DNA of 64,000 nt from Streptomyces cellulosae (GTDB taxonomy: Bacteria; Actinomycetota; Actinomycetes; Streptomycetales; Streptomycetaceae): contig BNBH01000011.1 in NCBI GenBank assembly GCA_014655195.1, forward strand, positions 1 through 64,000, written 5' to 3'. The notes below the pieces were generated by a model. That model had not been told where the DNA came from. It did no database searches and saw only the letters and a program-made list of their open reading frames with translations. The translations under genes were made by a program, and so were the position numbers. This document shows, in pieces, positions 17,413 to 27,651 of this stretch (positions are counted from its first letter, which is position 1; each line of letters starts with the position of its first letter).

Positions 17413-17441
17413 GGGACAGGTGGCGGGAATACGCCTAAAGT
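17413..17441 (+). promoter_or_regulatory. Promoter for a probably leaderless GlxA-type gene
   Basis: GGGACA (17413-17418), a 17-base spacer and TAAAGT (17436-17441) form a consensus-like -35/-10 pair. The ATG at 17449 begins seven bases later and no ribosome binding site is present, as expected for a leaderless transcript. Confidence 0.55.
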
Positions 17442-17448
17442 GGCGTTC

Positions 17449-18477
17449 ATGCACTCCGTGGCGATCCTCGTACTGGACGGTGTGGTGCCGTTCGACATGG
17501 CGGCACCCATGCAGGTGTTCGACTTCACGCGGCTGCCCGACGGCCGGCACCCGTACCGCGTCCGGCTGTGCGCCGAGCGGCCGGAGGTGGCCGCGGACGG
17601 GGGCTTCACGCTGCGCGTGGACCGCGGCCTGGAGGCGCTGACGGACGCCGACACGGTGATCGTGCCGGGGCGCGCCCCCAACTCACCGCCGCCCTCCCCC
17701 GCGGTGCTGGCGGCGCTGCGGAAGGCGGCCGCGGCCGGCACGCGGATCGCGTCGGTGTGCGTGGGCGCCTTCGTGCTGGCGGAGGCGGGCCTGCTGGACG
17801 GGCTGCGCGCCACCACGCACTGGGTGGCCGCCGAGAAGTTCGCGCACCTGTATCCACGCGTCGAGGTGGAGCCGGACGTGCTCTACGTGGACAACGGCCA
17901 GATCCTCACCTCGGCGGGCGCCGCCGCCGCGCTGGACATGTGCCTGCACATGATCCGCCGTGACTTCGGGTCGGCGGTGGCGGCGAACGCGGCGCGCATG
18001 TCGGTGATGCCGCTCGAACGCGAGGGCGGACAGGCCCAGTTCATCGTGCACGAGCATCCGCCCGTGCCGCGCGGCTCGGACCTGGAGCCGCTGCTGGAGT
18101 GGATCGAGGACAACCTGGCGCACGAGGTGACGCTCGCCGCGATGGCGGCGCGGGCCGGGATGAGCGAGCGCACCTTCAGCCGCCGCTTCCGCGAGCAGAC
18201 CGGCACCACGCCGCTGCAGTGGCTGCTGCGGGCCCGGGTGCGGCGCGCCCAGTACCTGCTGGAGAACAGCGACCACACGGTCGAACGGATCGCCCAGCAG
18301 GCGGGATTCGGCTCCCCCACGGCGTTCCGCGAGCGGTTCCGCAAGGTGGTGGGGACGACCCCGTACGCCTATCGCAGGTCGTTCCGGGGCGGGCGCGCCG
18401 CGGCCGTCCGGGCGGACGGCCGGGCCCCGGGCTCAGACGGCCAGCGACAGGCCGCTCTCCCCGTCCCCCTCGGGTGA
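17449..18477 (+). CDS. GlxA-type transcriptional regulator (DJ-1/PfpI + AraC HTH)
   Basis: This 342-residue regulator has an N-terminal DJ-1/PfpI-like domain (HSVAILVLDGVVPFDMAAPMQVF). It carries the nucleophile-elbow sequence ASVCVGAFVLAEAGLLDG near residues 103-120. The C-terminal AraC domain (about 215-325) has two helix-turn-helix motifs: VTLAAMAARAGMSERTFSRRFREQTG and HTVERIAQQAGFGSPTAFRERFRKVVGTTP. GlxA proteins often control catabolic or antibiotic genes; the ligand is unknown. I prefer ATG 17449 over GTG 17440 because the family begins here and the -10 spacing fits. Its 3' end overlaps the convergent DUF5133 gene by 45 bases. Confidence 0.88.
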   Translation: MHSVAILVLDGVVPFDMAAPMQVFDFTRLPDGRHPYRVRLCAERPEVAADGGFTLRVDRGLEALTDADTVIVPGRAPNSPPPSPAVLAALRKAAAAGTRIASVCVGAFVLAEAGLLDGLRATTHWVAAEKFAHLYPRVEVEPDVLYVDNGQILTSAGAAAALDMCLHMIRRDFGSAVAANAARMSVMPLEREGGQAQFIVHEHPPVPRGSDLEPLLEWIEDNLAHEVTLAAMAARAGMSERTFSRRFREQTGTTPLQWLLRARVRRAQYLLENSDHTVERIAQQAGFGSPTAFRERFRKVVGTTPYAYRRSFRGGRAAAVRADGRAPGSDGQRQAALPVPLG

Positions 18478-18690
18478 CCGGCGGAGGTCCCTGCGGGCAC
18501 GGGTGAGCAGGTCGTCGGCGCGCGCGATGGCGTCGTGGATGCCGGCCGTGCCCATCGTCACGCACAGCCGGCGGGTGACGTCCTCCAACTCCTTGGCCAC
18601 CGCCGCCGTCTGCCGTTCCGCCTGCGCGATCCGCAGCGTCGCATACCGCGTCAGCAGCTGCCTGACGACCTTCGGATCCGGTACGAGCAC
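18433..18690 (-). CDS. DUF5133 domain protein
   Basis: This 85-residue helical protein opens VLVPDPKVVRQLLTRYATLRIAQ, followed by TAAVAKELEDVTRRLCVTMGTAGIHDAIARADDLL, the DUF5133 pattern seen in many Streptomyces small proteins. GTG 18690 has GAGGGGAG four to five bases upstream. A longer frame reaching 18816 lacks conservation. The function is unknown; in other genomes DUF5133 segments occur beside regulators and developmental genes. The 3' end overlaps the GlxA-type gene on the other strand. Confidence 0.75.
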   Translation of the reverse strand: MLVPDPKVVRQLLTRYATLRIAQAERQTAAVAKELEDVTRRLCVTMGTAGIHDAIARADDLLTRARRDLRRSPEGDGESGLSLAV

Positions 18691-18822
18691 GTGGCTCCCC
18701 TCTCGTGTTTTCGGTGCGCATGCCCGAAGACGACGAAACCACGCACATCCCGCGCCCTGCTGTTCGAAAATGACCGAAAACATTCGCTCTGCGACCGGAC
18801 CGCCCGAGCAAGGCACGGCGGC

Positions 18823-20592
<1,770 letters not shown>

Positions 20593-20696
20593 GAGCGATG
20601 GTCCTCCCCCTGTGAAGCGCCGCCCCGGGCGGATCGCGGCGCACGAACGGCGCCCGGCGCCCGTCAGGGGGCGCCGGGCGCGGGTGGTGCGGCCTC

Positions 20697-21554
20697 TCAG
20701 GCCGCGTCGAGCTCCGCGATCTCCTCGGCGCTCAGCTCGAGGTCGGCGGCGCGCACGGAGTCCTGGACCGACTCGGGGCGGCTCGCGCCCGGGATCGGCA
20801 CGACGACGGGCGACTTGGCGAGCATCCAGGCGAGGCACACCTGGTGCGCGCTCACCCCGTGCTCCTGCGCCACGCGTGCGAACGGCGCGTAGGCCGAGCC
20901 GAGTTCGCCGGCCTTGGAGATGCCGCCGAACGGGCTCCAGGGCAGGAAGGCGACACCGAGCTCGTCGCACAGCTCCAGCTCCGGCTCGCTGGAGCGGAAG
21001 GCGGGCGAGAACTGGTTCTGCACCGAGACCAGACGCCCGCCGAGGATGTCCTGGGCCTGGCGGATCTGCTCGGGGTCGGCGTTGGAGATGCCCGCCATGC
21101 GGATCTTGCCCTCGTCGAGCAGGTCACGGATCGCGCCGACGGACTCGGCGTACGGGACGTCGGGGTCGGGCCGGTGGAACTGGTAGAGGCCGATCGCCTC
21201 CACGCCGAGCCGGCGCAGGGACGCCTCGCAGGCCCGCTTCAGGTACTCGGGGCGCCCGTCGAGGGTCCAGGTGCCGTCGCCGGGGCGCAGATGTCCGCCC
21301 TTGGTGGCGACCAGGACGTCGCCGCCCCGCTCGTGGGTGGAGAGCGCCTTGGCGATCAGGCTCTCGTTGTGCCCCACCTCCCCGGCGTCCCGGTGGTAGG
21401 CGTCCGCGGTGTCGATCAGGGTGACACCGGCGTCCAGGGCGGCGTGCAGGGTGGCCAGCGAACGGGACTCGTCGGGCCGCCCCTCGATCGACATGGGCAT
21501 CCCGCCCAGTCCGATCGCGGACACCTCGACCTCACCGATACGACGCGTGTGCAT
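20697..21554 (-). CDS. Aldo/keto reductase
   Basis: This 285-residue NADPH-dependent oxidoreductase has an (alpha/beta)8 barrel. The conserved elements are VTLIDTADAYH (Asp and Tyr of the catalytic set), VATKGG (Lys) and IGLYQFHRPDPDVP (His), plus the C-terminal cofactor motif VVVPIPGASRPESVQDS. ATG 21554 begins the family-typical HTRRIGEVEVSAIGLGGMPMS and has GGAAGGGG upstream. It sits head-to-head with a VOC gene. The physiological substrate is unknown. Confidence 0.92.
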   Translation of the reverse strand: MHTRRIGEVEVSAIGLGGMPMSIEGRPDESRSLATLHAALDAGVTLIDTADAYHRDAGEVGHNESLIAKALSTHERGGDVLVATKGGHLRPGDGTWTLDGRPEYLKRACEASLRRLGVEAIGLYQFHRPDPDVPYAESVGAIRDLLDEGKIRMAGISNADPEQIRQAQDILGGRLVSVQNQFSPAFRSSEPELELCDELGVAFLPWSPFGGISKAGELGSAYAPFARVAQEHGVSAHQVCLAWMLAKSPVVVPIPGASRPESVQDSVRAADLELSAEEIAELDAA

Positions 21555-21774
21555 GTGCGCGAAGCCCCTTCCGGCTGTCGTGCTGGCGTAGATGGAAAGC
21601 GCATACCAGCCTCGCCGCCAGGTGCCCGGAAATCCAACAGGGAAATCCGAACGCATTCATCGGACCGGTCGCTGAACCGGCCCCGCACGCACCGGCCGTG
21701 TCCACCGCGCGCCCCTCCTCCCCCGGCGTTACGCTGCGCGAAACCGACCCTTTGCTCCCGTACCGGAGGTTCCG

Positions 21775-22188
21775 ATGGCCCCGCTGCTCAATCCGTACCT
21801 CAACTTCGACGGCAACGCCCGGCAGGCGATGGAGTACTACAAGGAGGTCTTCGGCGGGGAGCTGAACACGCACACCTTCGGGGAGACCGGCGGCGCCGGG
21901 GAGGAGTACGCCGACAAGATCATGCACGCGATGCTCACCACCCCCGACGGCTTCACGATCATGGGTTCGGACGGGCCTCCCGGCATGGAGTACGCCTCCG
22001 GCAACAACTTCGCCGTGAGCCTCAGCGGCGAGGAGGAGGACACGCTGCGGGGCTACTGGGAGAAGCTGTCCGACGGGGGCCAGGTGTCGGTGCCGCTGGA
22101 GCGGCAGATGTGGGGCGACATCTTCGGGATGTGCACGGACCGCTTCGGCGTCCCGTGGATGGTCAACATCAACACGCGGCAGGGCTGA
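21775..22188 (+). CDS. VOC family protein, PhnB/glyoxalase-like
   Basis: This 137-residue protein has the paired beta-alpha-beta-beta-beta modules of the VOC fold. It begins LNPYLNFDGNARQAMEYYKEVFGGELN and ends DRFGVPWMVNI, both strongly typical of PhnB/3-demethylubiquinone-like VOC proteins. ATG 21775 follows a GGAGG site by five bases. The metal-binding residues of true glyoxalases are not all evident, so I do not assign a reaction. Confidence 0.9.
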   Translation: MAPLLNPYLNFDGNARQAMEYYKEVFGGELNTHTFGETGGAGEEYADKIMHAMLTTPDGFTIMGSDGPPGMEYASGNNFAVSLSGEEEDTLRGYWEKLSDGGQVSVPLERQMWGDIFGMCTDRFGVPWMVNINTRQG

Positions 22189-22318
22189 GGCGGCCCGGAC
22201 GGCCGGTGGTTGACACGGCGTTCCGGCTCGGATCACCGTGCAGGCCTGGCGCGCGCCGGCGGGGCGCGGCGCGGACACGGGCCCGGTGTCGCGAGGCGGC
22301 CCGGGGAGAGGCGGCGGC

Positions 22319-23209
22319 ATGCGGATCGGACTGCTCGGCACCGGACCCTGGGCGCGGGCGGCACACGCCCCCGCGCTGGACGCACACCCCGGCCTGGACT
22401 TCGTCGGTGTGTGGGGCCGCAGGCCCGAGGCCGCCGGGGAGCTGGCCGCGGTGCACGGCGTCCGGGCGTACGACGACGTCGACGCGCTGCTCGCCGACGT
22501 GGACGCCGTCGCGGTGGCGCTGCCGCCGGCCGTGCAGGCGGAACTGGCGGTGCGGGCCGCGCGGGCGGGACGCCATCTGCTGCTGGACAAGCCGCTCGCG
22601 ACGACGGTGGCGCAGGGGCGCGCGGTCGTGGAGGCCGTCGACGCGGCGGGCGTGGCCTCCGTGGTCTTCTTCACCACCCGCTTCCAGCCGGAACCCCAGG
22701 CCTGGATCGAGGAACAGGCGCGCGTCGGCGGCTGGTTCACCGGGCGGGCGCAGTGGCTCGGCGCGGTGTTCACGTCCGAGGACAACCCCTTCGCCGCCTC
22801 GCCCTGGCGGCAGGAGAAGGGCGCCCTGTGGGACGTCGGCCCGCACGCCCTGTCCGTGCTGCTGCCGGTGCTGGGCGAGCCGCGCCGGGTGACGGCGGCG
22901 GCGTACGGGCCCGGAGACACCGTGCATCTCGTGCTCGACCACTCCGGCGGGGCGTCGAGCAGTACGACGCTGAGTCTGACCGCTCCCGCGGCCGCGGCGG
23001 GCGCCATGGTGGAGCTGCGGGGCGAGTCCGGGGTGACCGTCCTGCCGGAGGCCCGGGGGGACGCCGTCCCGGCGCTGGGCCGGGCCGCGGACGCGCTGAT
23101 CGCCGCGGCCGGCTCCGAGGAGCCGCACCCGTGCGACGCGCGGTTCGCCTTCACGGTCACCCGGATCCTCGCCACCGCGGAGACGCTGCTGCACAGCGGC
23201 ACCCACTGA
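22319..23209 (+). CDS. Gfo/Idh/MocA family oxidoreductase
   Basis: This 296-residue NAD(P)-dependent oxidoreductase is somewhat short for the family. The N-terminal Rossmann fold starts MRIGLLGTGPWARAAHAPALDAHP. The conserved HLLLDKPLATT holds the catalytic Lys of the family's EKP-like motif (here DKP). A conserved ALWDVGPHAL follows in the C-terminal domain, where Asp and His are usually catalytic. ATG 22319 has GGGGAGAGG upstream. The substrate is probably a sugar or inositol derivative, undetermined here. Confidence 0.9.
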   Translation: MRIGLLGTGPWARAAHAPALDAHPGLDFVGVWGRRPEAAGELAAVHGVRAYDDVDALLADVDAVAVALPPAVQAELAVRAARAGRHLLLDKPLATTVAQGRAVVEAVDAAGVASVVFFTTRFQPEPQAWIEEQARVGGWFTGRAQWLGAVFTSEDNPFAASPWRQEKGALWDVGPHALSVLLPVLGEPRRVTAAAYGPGDTVHLVLDHSGGASSSTTLSLTAPAAAAGAMVELRGESGVTVLPEARGDAVPALGRAADALIAAAGSEEPHPCDARFAFTVTRILATAETLLHSGTH

Positions 23210-23289
23210 GAGCCACGGGCCGGCCCGCGCGGTGCGACACCCTGCGGAGTGCGGCCGGTGCGGTGCGTGTCCGGTACGCTCCGGGCGGC

Positions 23290-23321
23290 TTAAACGATCC
23301 TTAAGGACCGGTTAAGCGATC
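23290..23321 (+). repeat. AT-rich direct repeat (TTAAnCGATC) upstream of GH64 gene
   Basis: TTAAACGATCC (23290-23300), TTAAGGACCG (23301-23310) and GTTAAGCGATC (23311-23321) form closely spaced TTAA-containing repeats in an otherwise GC-rich gap. The 21-base spacing between the two GATC copies is two helical turns, which suits a tandem activator site. I do not recognise the motif. Confidence 0.35.
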
Positions 23322-23446
23322 GTGCGCGCTTTGTCATCCATTGAAGTAGCCGCAGGTCAGGGCGTGTTGGGGACAAGTCGGACCCGTTGGCGGGTCCGGT
23401 CCTGGTCCCTACCATCGGTGCCGCGTACCGGTCCCGACGCACGGTC

Positions 23447-23460
23447 TGAGAGCGCTCTCA
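23447..23460 (+). promoter_or_regulatory. LacI-type operator (CebR-like palindrome)
   Basis: TGAGAGCGCTCTCA is a perfect 14-base palindrome, 12 of 14 identical to the CebR/CelR operator TGGGAGCGCTCCCA of actinobacteria. It lies 66 bases before the GH64 glucanase start, inside the 317-bp gap 23210-23526. A sugar-responsive LacI-family repressor would be expected to bind; no such regulator gene is nearby. Confidence 0.7.
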
Positions 23461-23526
23461 CTCGCTCCCGGACCGGTCGGCCGGTGTGCCCCCACCGAAC
23501 GCACGAGCACTCTGGAGACCCCCCAC

Positions 23527-24732
23527 ATGACTCCTCGGCACCAGCGCACCCTCGGCCGCCGCAAGCTGCTCTTCGCCCTCGGCGGAGCCGCCGTGGCGCT
23601 GCCCGCGGCCGCGGCGATCGCCCCCCACGCCCTCGCCGGCCAGTCCGGTGAGGACGGGTCCGGCACGAAGGCGGCCGGCTCGCTGCCGCTGACGATCGTC
23701 AACGACAGCGGCTCCTTCGACAACGCCTCGGTGCACCTGTACGTCGTGGGCAACGCCGACGGCCGCCAGGTCCGGCTCACCCCCGACGGCACGCTCGCCC
23801 CCATCGACCTGGCCGACAACGGCGAGGACGGCTTCACCGACTACGCGATCAGCCTCTCCGGCAACGAGACACCGCTGTCACTGCCGTACATGTCCGGCCG
23901 CATCTACGTCGCGCTCGGCGAGAAGCTGAAGTTCAAGGCCGTCACGGACGGCAACGGCGCGGCCGCGCTGCAGTACCCGGCCGGGTGGGTCTCCTCGGAC
24001 CCGAACTTCGGCGTGCTGCACGACTGCGCGGAGTTCACGTACAACTCGGCCGGTCTGTTCTGCAACACGACCATGGTCGACATGTTCAGCGTGCCGCTGG
24101 CCATCCGGCTCACCGGCGCCGACGACCAGACCACGGGCACGGTCCGCCCCGGGGGCCGCGCCGCCGCGTTCGCCGCCGTCAAGGGCGCCGAGGGCTTCGA
24201 CCGGCTGGTGGTCGACGACACGCGGATCGTCGCGCCCGGCCACGGCCTGGACGCCGGGCTGTTCGCCGAGGACTACTTCGCCCCGTACATCGACGAGGTG
24301 TGGAGCACCTACACCGGCCGGGACCTGAAGGTCACCACCAACGCCGGCACGTTCACCGGGCGGGTGCGCGGGGACCGGTTCACCTTCGACGGGCCGGCGC
24401 AGGTCGCGTTCGACAAGCCGTCCACCCGTGACGTGCTGTTCTGCGACGGCGCCCTGGCCGCGCCGAACGACGGCACCACGGGCCCTGTCGCCGCGATCCT
24501 GGGCGCCGGCTTCAACCGCTCGACGCTGCTCAGCCACCCCGAGCAGCCCACCGCCGACCCCGCGGAGTTCTACCTGACCGAGCTGACCAACCACTACGCG
24601 AAGGCCATGCACGCGGCCACCGAGGACGGCAGGGCGTACGGCTTCGCCTTCGACGACGTGGCGGACTTCGCCTCGTACATCCAGGACACGGCGCCCACCG
24701 CGCTGCGGCTGACGCTCACTCCCTTCGAGTGA
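23527..24732 (+). CDS. Secreted glycoside hydrolase family 64 beta-1,3-glucanase
   Basis: This 401-residue exported enzyme has a twin-arginine-style signal (LGRRKLLFALGGAAVALPAAAAIAPHALA, cleavage near residue 37). The GH64 domain (about 53-400) shows DCAEFTYN with Glu169 and MVDMF with Asp185. The 16-residue spacing equals that of the catalytic Glu/Asp pair in the laminaripentaose-producing glucanase of Streptomyces matensis. It should hydrolyse beta-1,3-glucans of fungal walls outside the cell. No carbohydrate-binding domain is attached. ATG 23527 follows GGAGA. The LacI-type palindrome upstream suggests induction by glucan oligosaccharides, and a hairpin follows the gene. Confidence 0.9.
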   Translation: MTPRHQRTLGRRKLLFALGGAAVALPAAAAIAPHALAGQSGEDGSGTKAAGSLPLTIVNDSGSFDNASVHLYVVGNADGRQVRLTPDGTLAPIDLADNGEDGFTDYAISLSGNETPLSLPYMSGRIYVALGEKLKFKAVTDGNGAAALQYPAGWVSSDPNFGVLHDCAEFTYNSAGLFCNTTMVDMFSVPLAIRLTGADDQTTGTVRPGGRAAAFAAVKGAEGFDRLVVDDTRIVAPGHGLDAGLFAEDYFAPYIDEVWSTYTGRDLKVTTNAGTFTGRVRGDRFTFDGPAQVAFDKPSTRDVLFCDGALAAPNDGTTGPVAAILGAGFNRSTLLSHPEQPTADPAEFYLTELTNHYAKAMHAATEDGRAYGFAFDDVADFASYIQDTAPTALRLTLTPFE

Positions 24733-24793
24733 GTCCGGCTACCGGATGAGCAGGTTTCCCCGGGGCGGGGCACGGTACCCCGGCATGCACGGG

Positions 24794-24815
24794 GAGGCCC
24801 CGCACCCGGGGCCTC
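24794..24815 (+). terminator. Hairpin terminator after the GH64 gene
   Basis: GAGGCCCCG (24794-24802), loop CACC and CGGGGCCTC (24807-24815) form a perfect 9-bp stem 61 bases downstream of the stop. Confidence 0.55.
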
Positions 24816-24940
24816 GGGCGCTCGACGGCGGGCGCCGGGGCGCTCCGGATGCACGGCGGGCCTCCGCGGTGAAGGCTGAGTACGGGACCGGCGCCCCGGC
24901 GCCGGGCCGTATCAGCGATCCGGACCCGAGGAGCCCGAAG

Positions 24941-25147
24941 ATGTCGACGTCCCAGCCCGACGCGTCCCGGCAGAGCGAGGACCGCGCCACCCCGGACAGC
25001 CTGCTCCACACCCGCACCGGCACCGACGTGTCGCCGGAAGACCTGGTTCTCGCCAGCGGCAAGGACCTCACCCCGCAGAACATCGAGTGGGCCAGGAAGA
25101 AGCTGGCCGAGGAAGGTCCCTCCGCGATGGAGAAGATCCTTCCGTAG
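24941..25147 (+). CDS. Small conserved hypothetical protein, 68 residues
   Basis: A small hydrophilic protein, MSTSQPDASRQSEDRATPDS at the start, then a conserved-looking half TGTDVSPEDLVLASGKDLTPQNIEWARKKLAEEGPSAMEKILP. ATG 24941 follows GAGGAG with a seven-base gap. It has no cysteine or membrane segment. The DLVLASGKDLTPQNIEWA block is a pattern I have seen in streptomycete small proteins of unknown function. A long convergent terminator follows. Confidence 0.75.
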   Translation: MSTSQPDASRQSEDRATPDSLLHTRTGTDVSPEDLVLASGKDLTPQNIEWARKKLAEEGPSAMEKILP

Positions 25148-25186
25148 ACCGCCGCGCGGCCCGGTCCCCGCTCCCTCGGCAGCGGG

Positions 25187-25233
25187 ACGCCGTCGGGCCC
25201 GGTGCACGCACCGTGCACCGGGCCCGACGGCGT
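25187..25233. terminator. Bidirectional terminator with a perfect 22-bp stem
   Basis: Arm 25187-25208 pairs without a mismatch to 25212-25233 around the 3-base loop CAC. It lies between the convergent 68-residue gene and the DUF5709 gene. It is the strongest hairpin in the window. Confidence 0.85.
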
Positions 25234-25254
25234 TCGTACCTGCGATCGAAGCGC

Positions 25255-25737
25255 CTAGGAGCGGTCGTCGGGGAACACCGTCTCGTCCTCCACGACGTGC
25301 ATCGCTGCCTCCTCCGCTCCCGCCGCGCCGCCGTCGATGCCGACGTCGTCGGCGACGGACTCCTTGGTGATGTCGGTGTGTACGCCCTCGTCCGGCGCGA
25401 CCAGGCGTCCCGCGCGGGCGGTACCCGCCTCGGGATCGACCGGCTCGCCCTCGCCGCCCGGCAGGTCGCCCACTCCGTCGCCGGGCTCCGCGGCGGGGTC
25501 CGGCACCTCCTGGGCCAGCCGTTCGTCGAGGGTCTCCCCGTCGTGCTGCTCGGCGGCCGTGACGCCGTGCTTGACGACGCCCACCGGCTTCTCCGGCGGT
25601 GAGTAGCCCTCGTCGAGCATCTCGTCGTAGTCAGGCTCGTCGAGAGCGTCCTGCAGGTCGAGCGGGGCGCCATCCTCCTGCTGCTCGTTGGTCCCGGTGG
25701 GCTGGTAGACGTCGTCCCCCATCGGTTCGGAGCCCAT
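25255..25737 (-). CDS. DUF5709 domain protein
   Basis: This very acidic 160-residue protein is predicted largely disordered. The DUF5709 core LDEPDYDEMLDEGYSPPEKPVGVVKHGVTAAEQHDGETLDERLAQEVPD (about 30-80) is unmistakable. The C-terminal part, TKESVADDVGIDGGAAGAEEAAMHVVEDE, also matches the family. ATG 25737 follows GGGAGGA. The family is restricted to actinobacteria and has no known function. It is cytoplasmic, with no signal or membrane helix. Confidence 0.88.
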   Translation of the reverse strand: MGSEPMGDDVYQPTGTNEQQEDGAPLDLQDALDEPDYDEMLDEGYSPPEKPVGVVKHGVTAAEQHDGETLDERLAQEVPDPAAEPGDGVGDLPGGEGEPVDPEAGTARAGRLVAPDEGVHTDITKESVADDVGIDGGAAGAEEAAMHVVEDETVFPDDRS

Positions 25738-25853
25738 GGCGTCCTCCCTGTCGTGCTGCGTCGGCCGGTGCCGACCCGGTGTCCGATCCGCGTTTCCCGT
25801 CAGGCGGCCTCTAACCCCGTGAGCGGCCCGGCCTGCGGAAAAACCGGCGGATC

Positions 25854-27347
25854 TCACTCCCGTGGTGTGTCCGGGGCGGGCGCGACGCGGATGTCGTAGT
25901 CCTCGACGCGGTGGACGGGCCAGGTGCGCGCGTAGCCGTTGGGCCTGCTGCCGACGCGGGTGATCTCGGCGACCGGGACCCGTTCGGCGGTGCGCCGGAT
26001 CTCCTCGGCGGTCATGTTCTCGTTGTTGCCGGCGGTCGCGCCGGAGGAGCAGCCCGTGTAGTAGCCGATGGGGATGGACTCATGTCCGGTGATCAGGCAG
26101 GGCGGGGTGACACCGAGGCGGTGCAGTCCGCCGGCGGTGCGGGCCCAGTCCCCGCGGCTGGCGGCGGAGCGGTTCGCGGTGTGCACCGCCACGGTCAGCT
26201 GCACCGCCAGGTGTCCCGCGAGGCCCACCACGACCACCGTCCGCAGGACCGTCCGCCACCGCCCGCGCGGCGCCGTGACCAGGTACCACAGGGCCTGGGC
26301 GACGGGGATCGCGAGCAGCGCGTAGGCGGGCTGGAGGAAGCGGGGCGCCGCGTAGGAGATGGTGAACAGGTACGGCAGCGCGGCGGTGACAGCGCAGGCC
26401 AGCGGCACGGCGGTGCGCAGGGCGCGGCCGGCCCGTACGGCGACGACCAGGCCGAGCACGGCGAGCACCGGCAGCACGAACCACCACAGGGTGATCACCG
26501 GATGGGGCATCTCGCCGGTGCAGGGGCGGCACAGTGCGCGTCCGCCGAGGCTGCGGAGCTGGTCGTCGACGGCCATGTACAGGCCGAGCCTGCCCTGGAT
26601 GCGGGACGCCTCGGCGAGCCGCTCGGAGAGGCCGCCGTACGACGCGTACGCCTCGGCCACCCAGGGCACCCCGCCGGCCAGCAGACCGCCCACGACGGCC
26701 GCGAGGAGGCGGGGACGCCGCCATACCGCCGCGAGGACGAGCAGCGGGATCGTGACCCACACGGCGTCCGTGGGCCGCATCAGGGCCATGAGCGTGGCCC
26801 CCGCGACGACGGCCCACAGCATGCCCGTGGACGAGGGGTCCTCGCGGTGCCGCAGGAACGCCCCCACGGCGATCAGCGCGCCGACGGCGACCCAGTAGTT
26901 GGGCATGGCCTGGGGGCCGTAGAAGAGGGTCACCCACAGGGAGGCGAAGAAGGCGCCGGCGACGACCAGCACGCGGGTGGGGAACAGGCCGCGCCAGACG
27001 CGCAGGGCTAGGTACAGGCCGAGTCCGGAGAGCAGCGCGAGGTAGAGCCGCAGCAGCACGGTGGAGTCGGACCAGGACGCGACGGGCGCGACCAGCAGGG
27101 AGACGCCACGGGAGCGGGGGGCGCTGAAGAAGGCGGCCGGGTGGTGGGTGGTGACCTGGCTGGTGTAGACGATCTCGTCCCAGCCCATGCCCAAGGTCGG
27201 TCGGGTCACGACGAGTTGGGCCAAGGTGAAGACAGCTGCGAGCACCGCGAGCGGCCACGCGTCCTGGGTTGCCTTCGGGCCGTCCGGCCGTGAGCGCTCC
27301 TCGCTCCGCCGGGTGACGGTCGGCGGGGCGCCGGCGCCGTGGGTCAT
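25854..27347 (-). CDS. Multi-pass membrane glycosyltransferase-like protein (GT-C/PMT type)
   Basis: This 497-residue protein has about ten hydrophobic helices. It has the acidic loop TLGMGWDEIVYTSQV right after the first helix, the hallmark place of the catalytic Asp/Glu in GT-C lipid-linked sugar transferases (GT39/ArnT/DUF2029-like). Further helices run from 'TVLLRLYLALLSGLGLYLALRVW' to 'GRWRTVLRTVVVVGLAGHLAVQL', and a short extracytoplasmic C-terminal domain follows with a CLITG...GCSSG cysteine pair. ATG 27347 follows GAAGGA. The sugar donor and acceptor are unknown; mannosylation or cell-envelope glycan work is likely. Confidence 0.75.
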   Translation of the reverse strand: MTHGAGAPPTVTRRSEERSRPDGPKATQDAWPLAVLAAVFTLAQLVVTRPTLGMGWDEIVYTSQVTTHHPAAFFSAPRSRGVSLLVAPVASWSDSTVLLRLYLALLSGLGLYLALRVWRGLFPTRVLVVAGAFFASLWVTLFYGPQAMPNYWVAVGALIAVGAFLRHREDPSSTGMLWAVVAGATLMALMRPTDAVWVTIPLLVLAAVWRRPRLLAAVVGGLLAGGVPWVAEAYASYGGLSERLAEASRIQGRLGLYMAVDDQLRSLGGRALCRPCTGEMPHPVITLWWFVLPVLAVLGLVVAVRAGRALRTAVPLACAVTAALPYLFTISYAAPRFLQPAYALLAIPVAQALWYLVTAPRGRWRTVLRTVVVVGLAGHLAVQLTVAVHTANRSAASRGDWARTAGGLHRLGVTPPCLITGHESIPIGYYTGCSSGATAGNNENMTAEEIRRTAERVPVAEITRVGSRPNGYARTWPVHRVEDYDIRVAPAPDTPRE

Positions 27348-27651
27348 CGTCCGTCCTTCGCTGCCGCCGGTCTGGAGTGCCGTCCCCCACCATGGGCCCC
27401 ATGGGCACCACGTCTTGAGGAAAACGGATATGAGGGAATCATGGCCAAAGCTAACCCGGACCGGTCGGCCGCACCGGCGATACACGGCCGAAAATCATCT
27501 GAACGCACTGTCAGTGCGGGTGAGGGCGGCGGGGTGAGGGCTGTTCAGGCGACCGCCTCAGGGAGACCGGCCCTCTTGCGTGGGTGGTCGGCTCCTCGCC
27601 GTGGTGACGGAAAGCCAGCGGTGGCCGCCCGGTCGGGGACGCCGCCGCCTG
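27348..27651. other. Intergenic region with a CGCACTG-T-CAGTGCG palindrome
   Basis: This 304-bp gap has no supported gene. It has an unusually AT-rich patch at about 27420-27500 and a perfect 15-base palindrome CGCACTGTCAGTGCG at 27504-27518. It is either an operator for the leftward membrane gene or a short hairpin. The HAD gene ends at 27652, so the gap also holds that gene's 3' flank. Confidence 0.45.

Noticed and set aside
21776..22190. Alternative antisense gene opposite the VOC gene
   Set aside because: VOC has a strong ribosome binding site and family motifs; the antisense frame has none.
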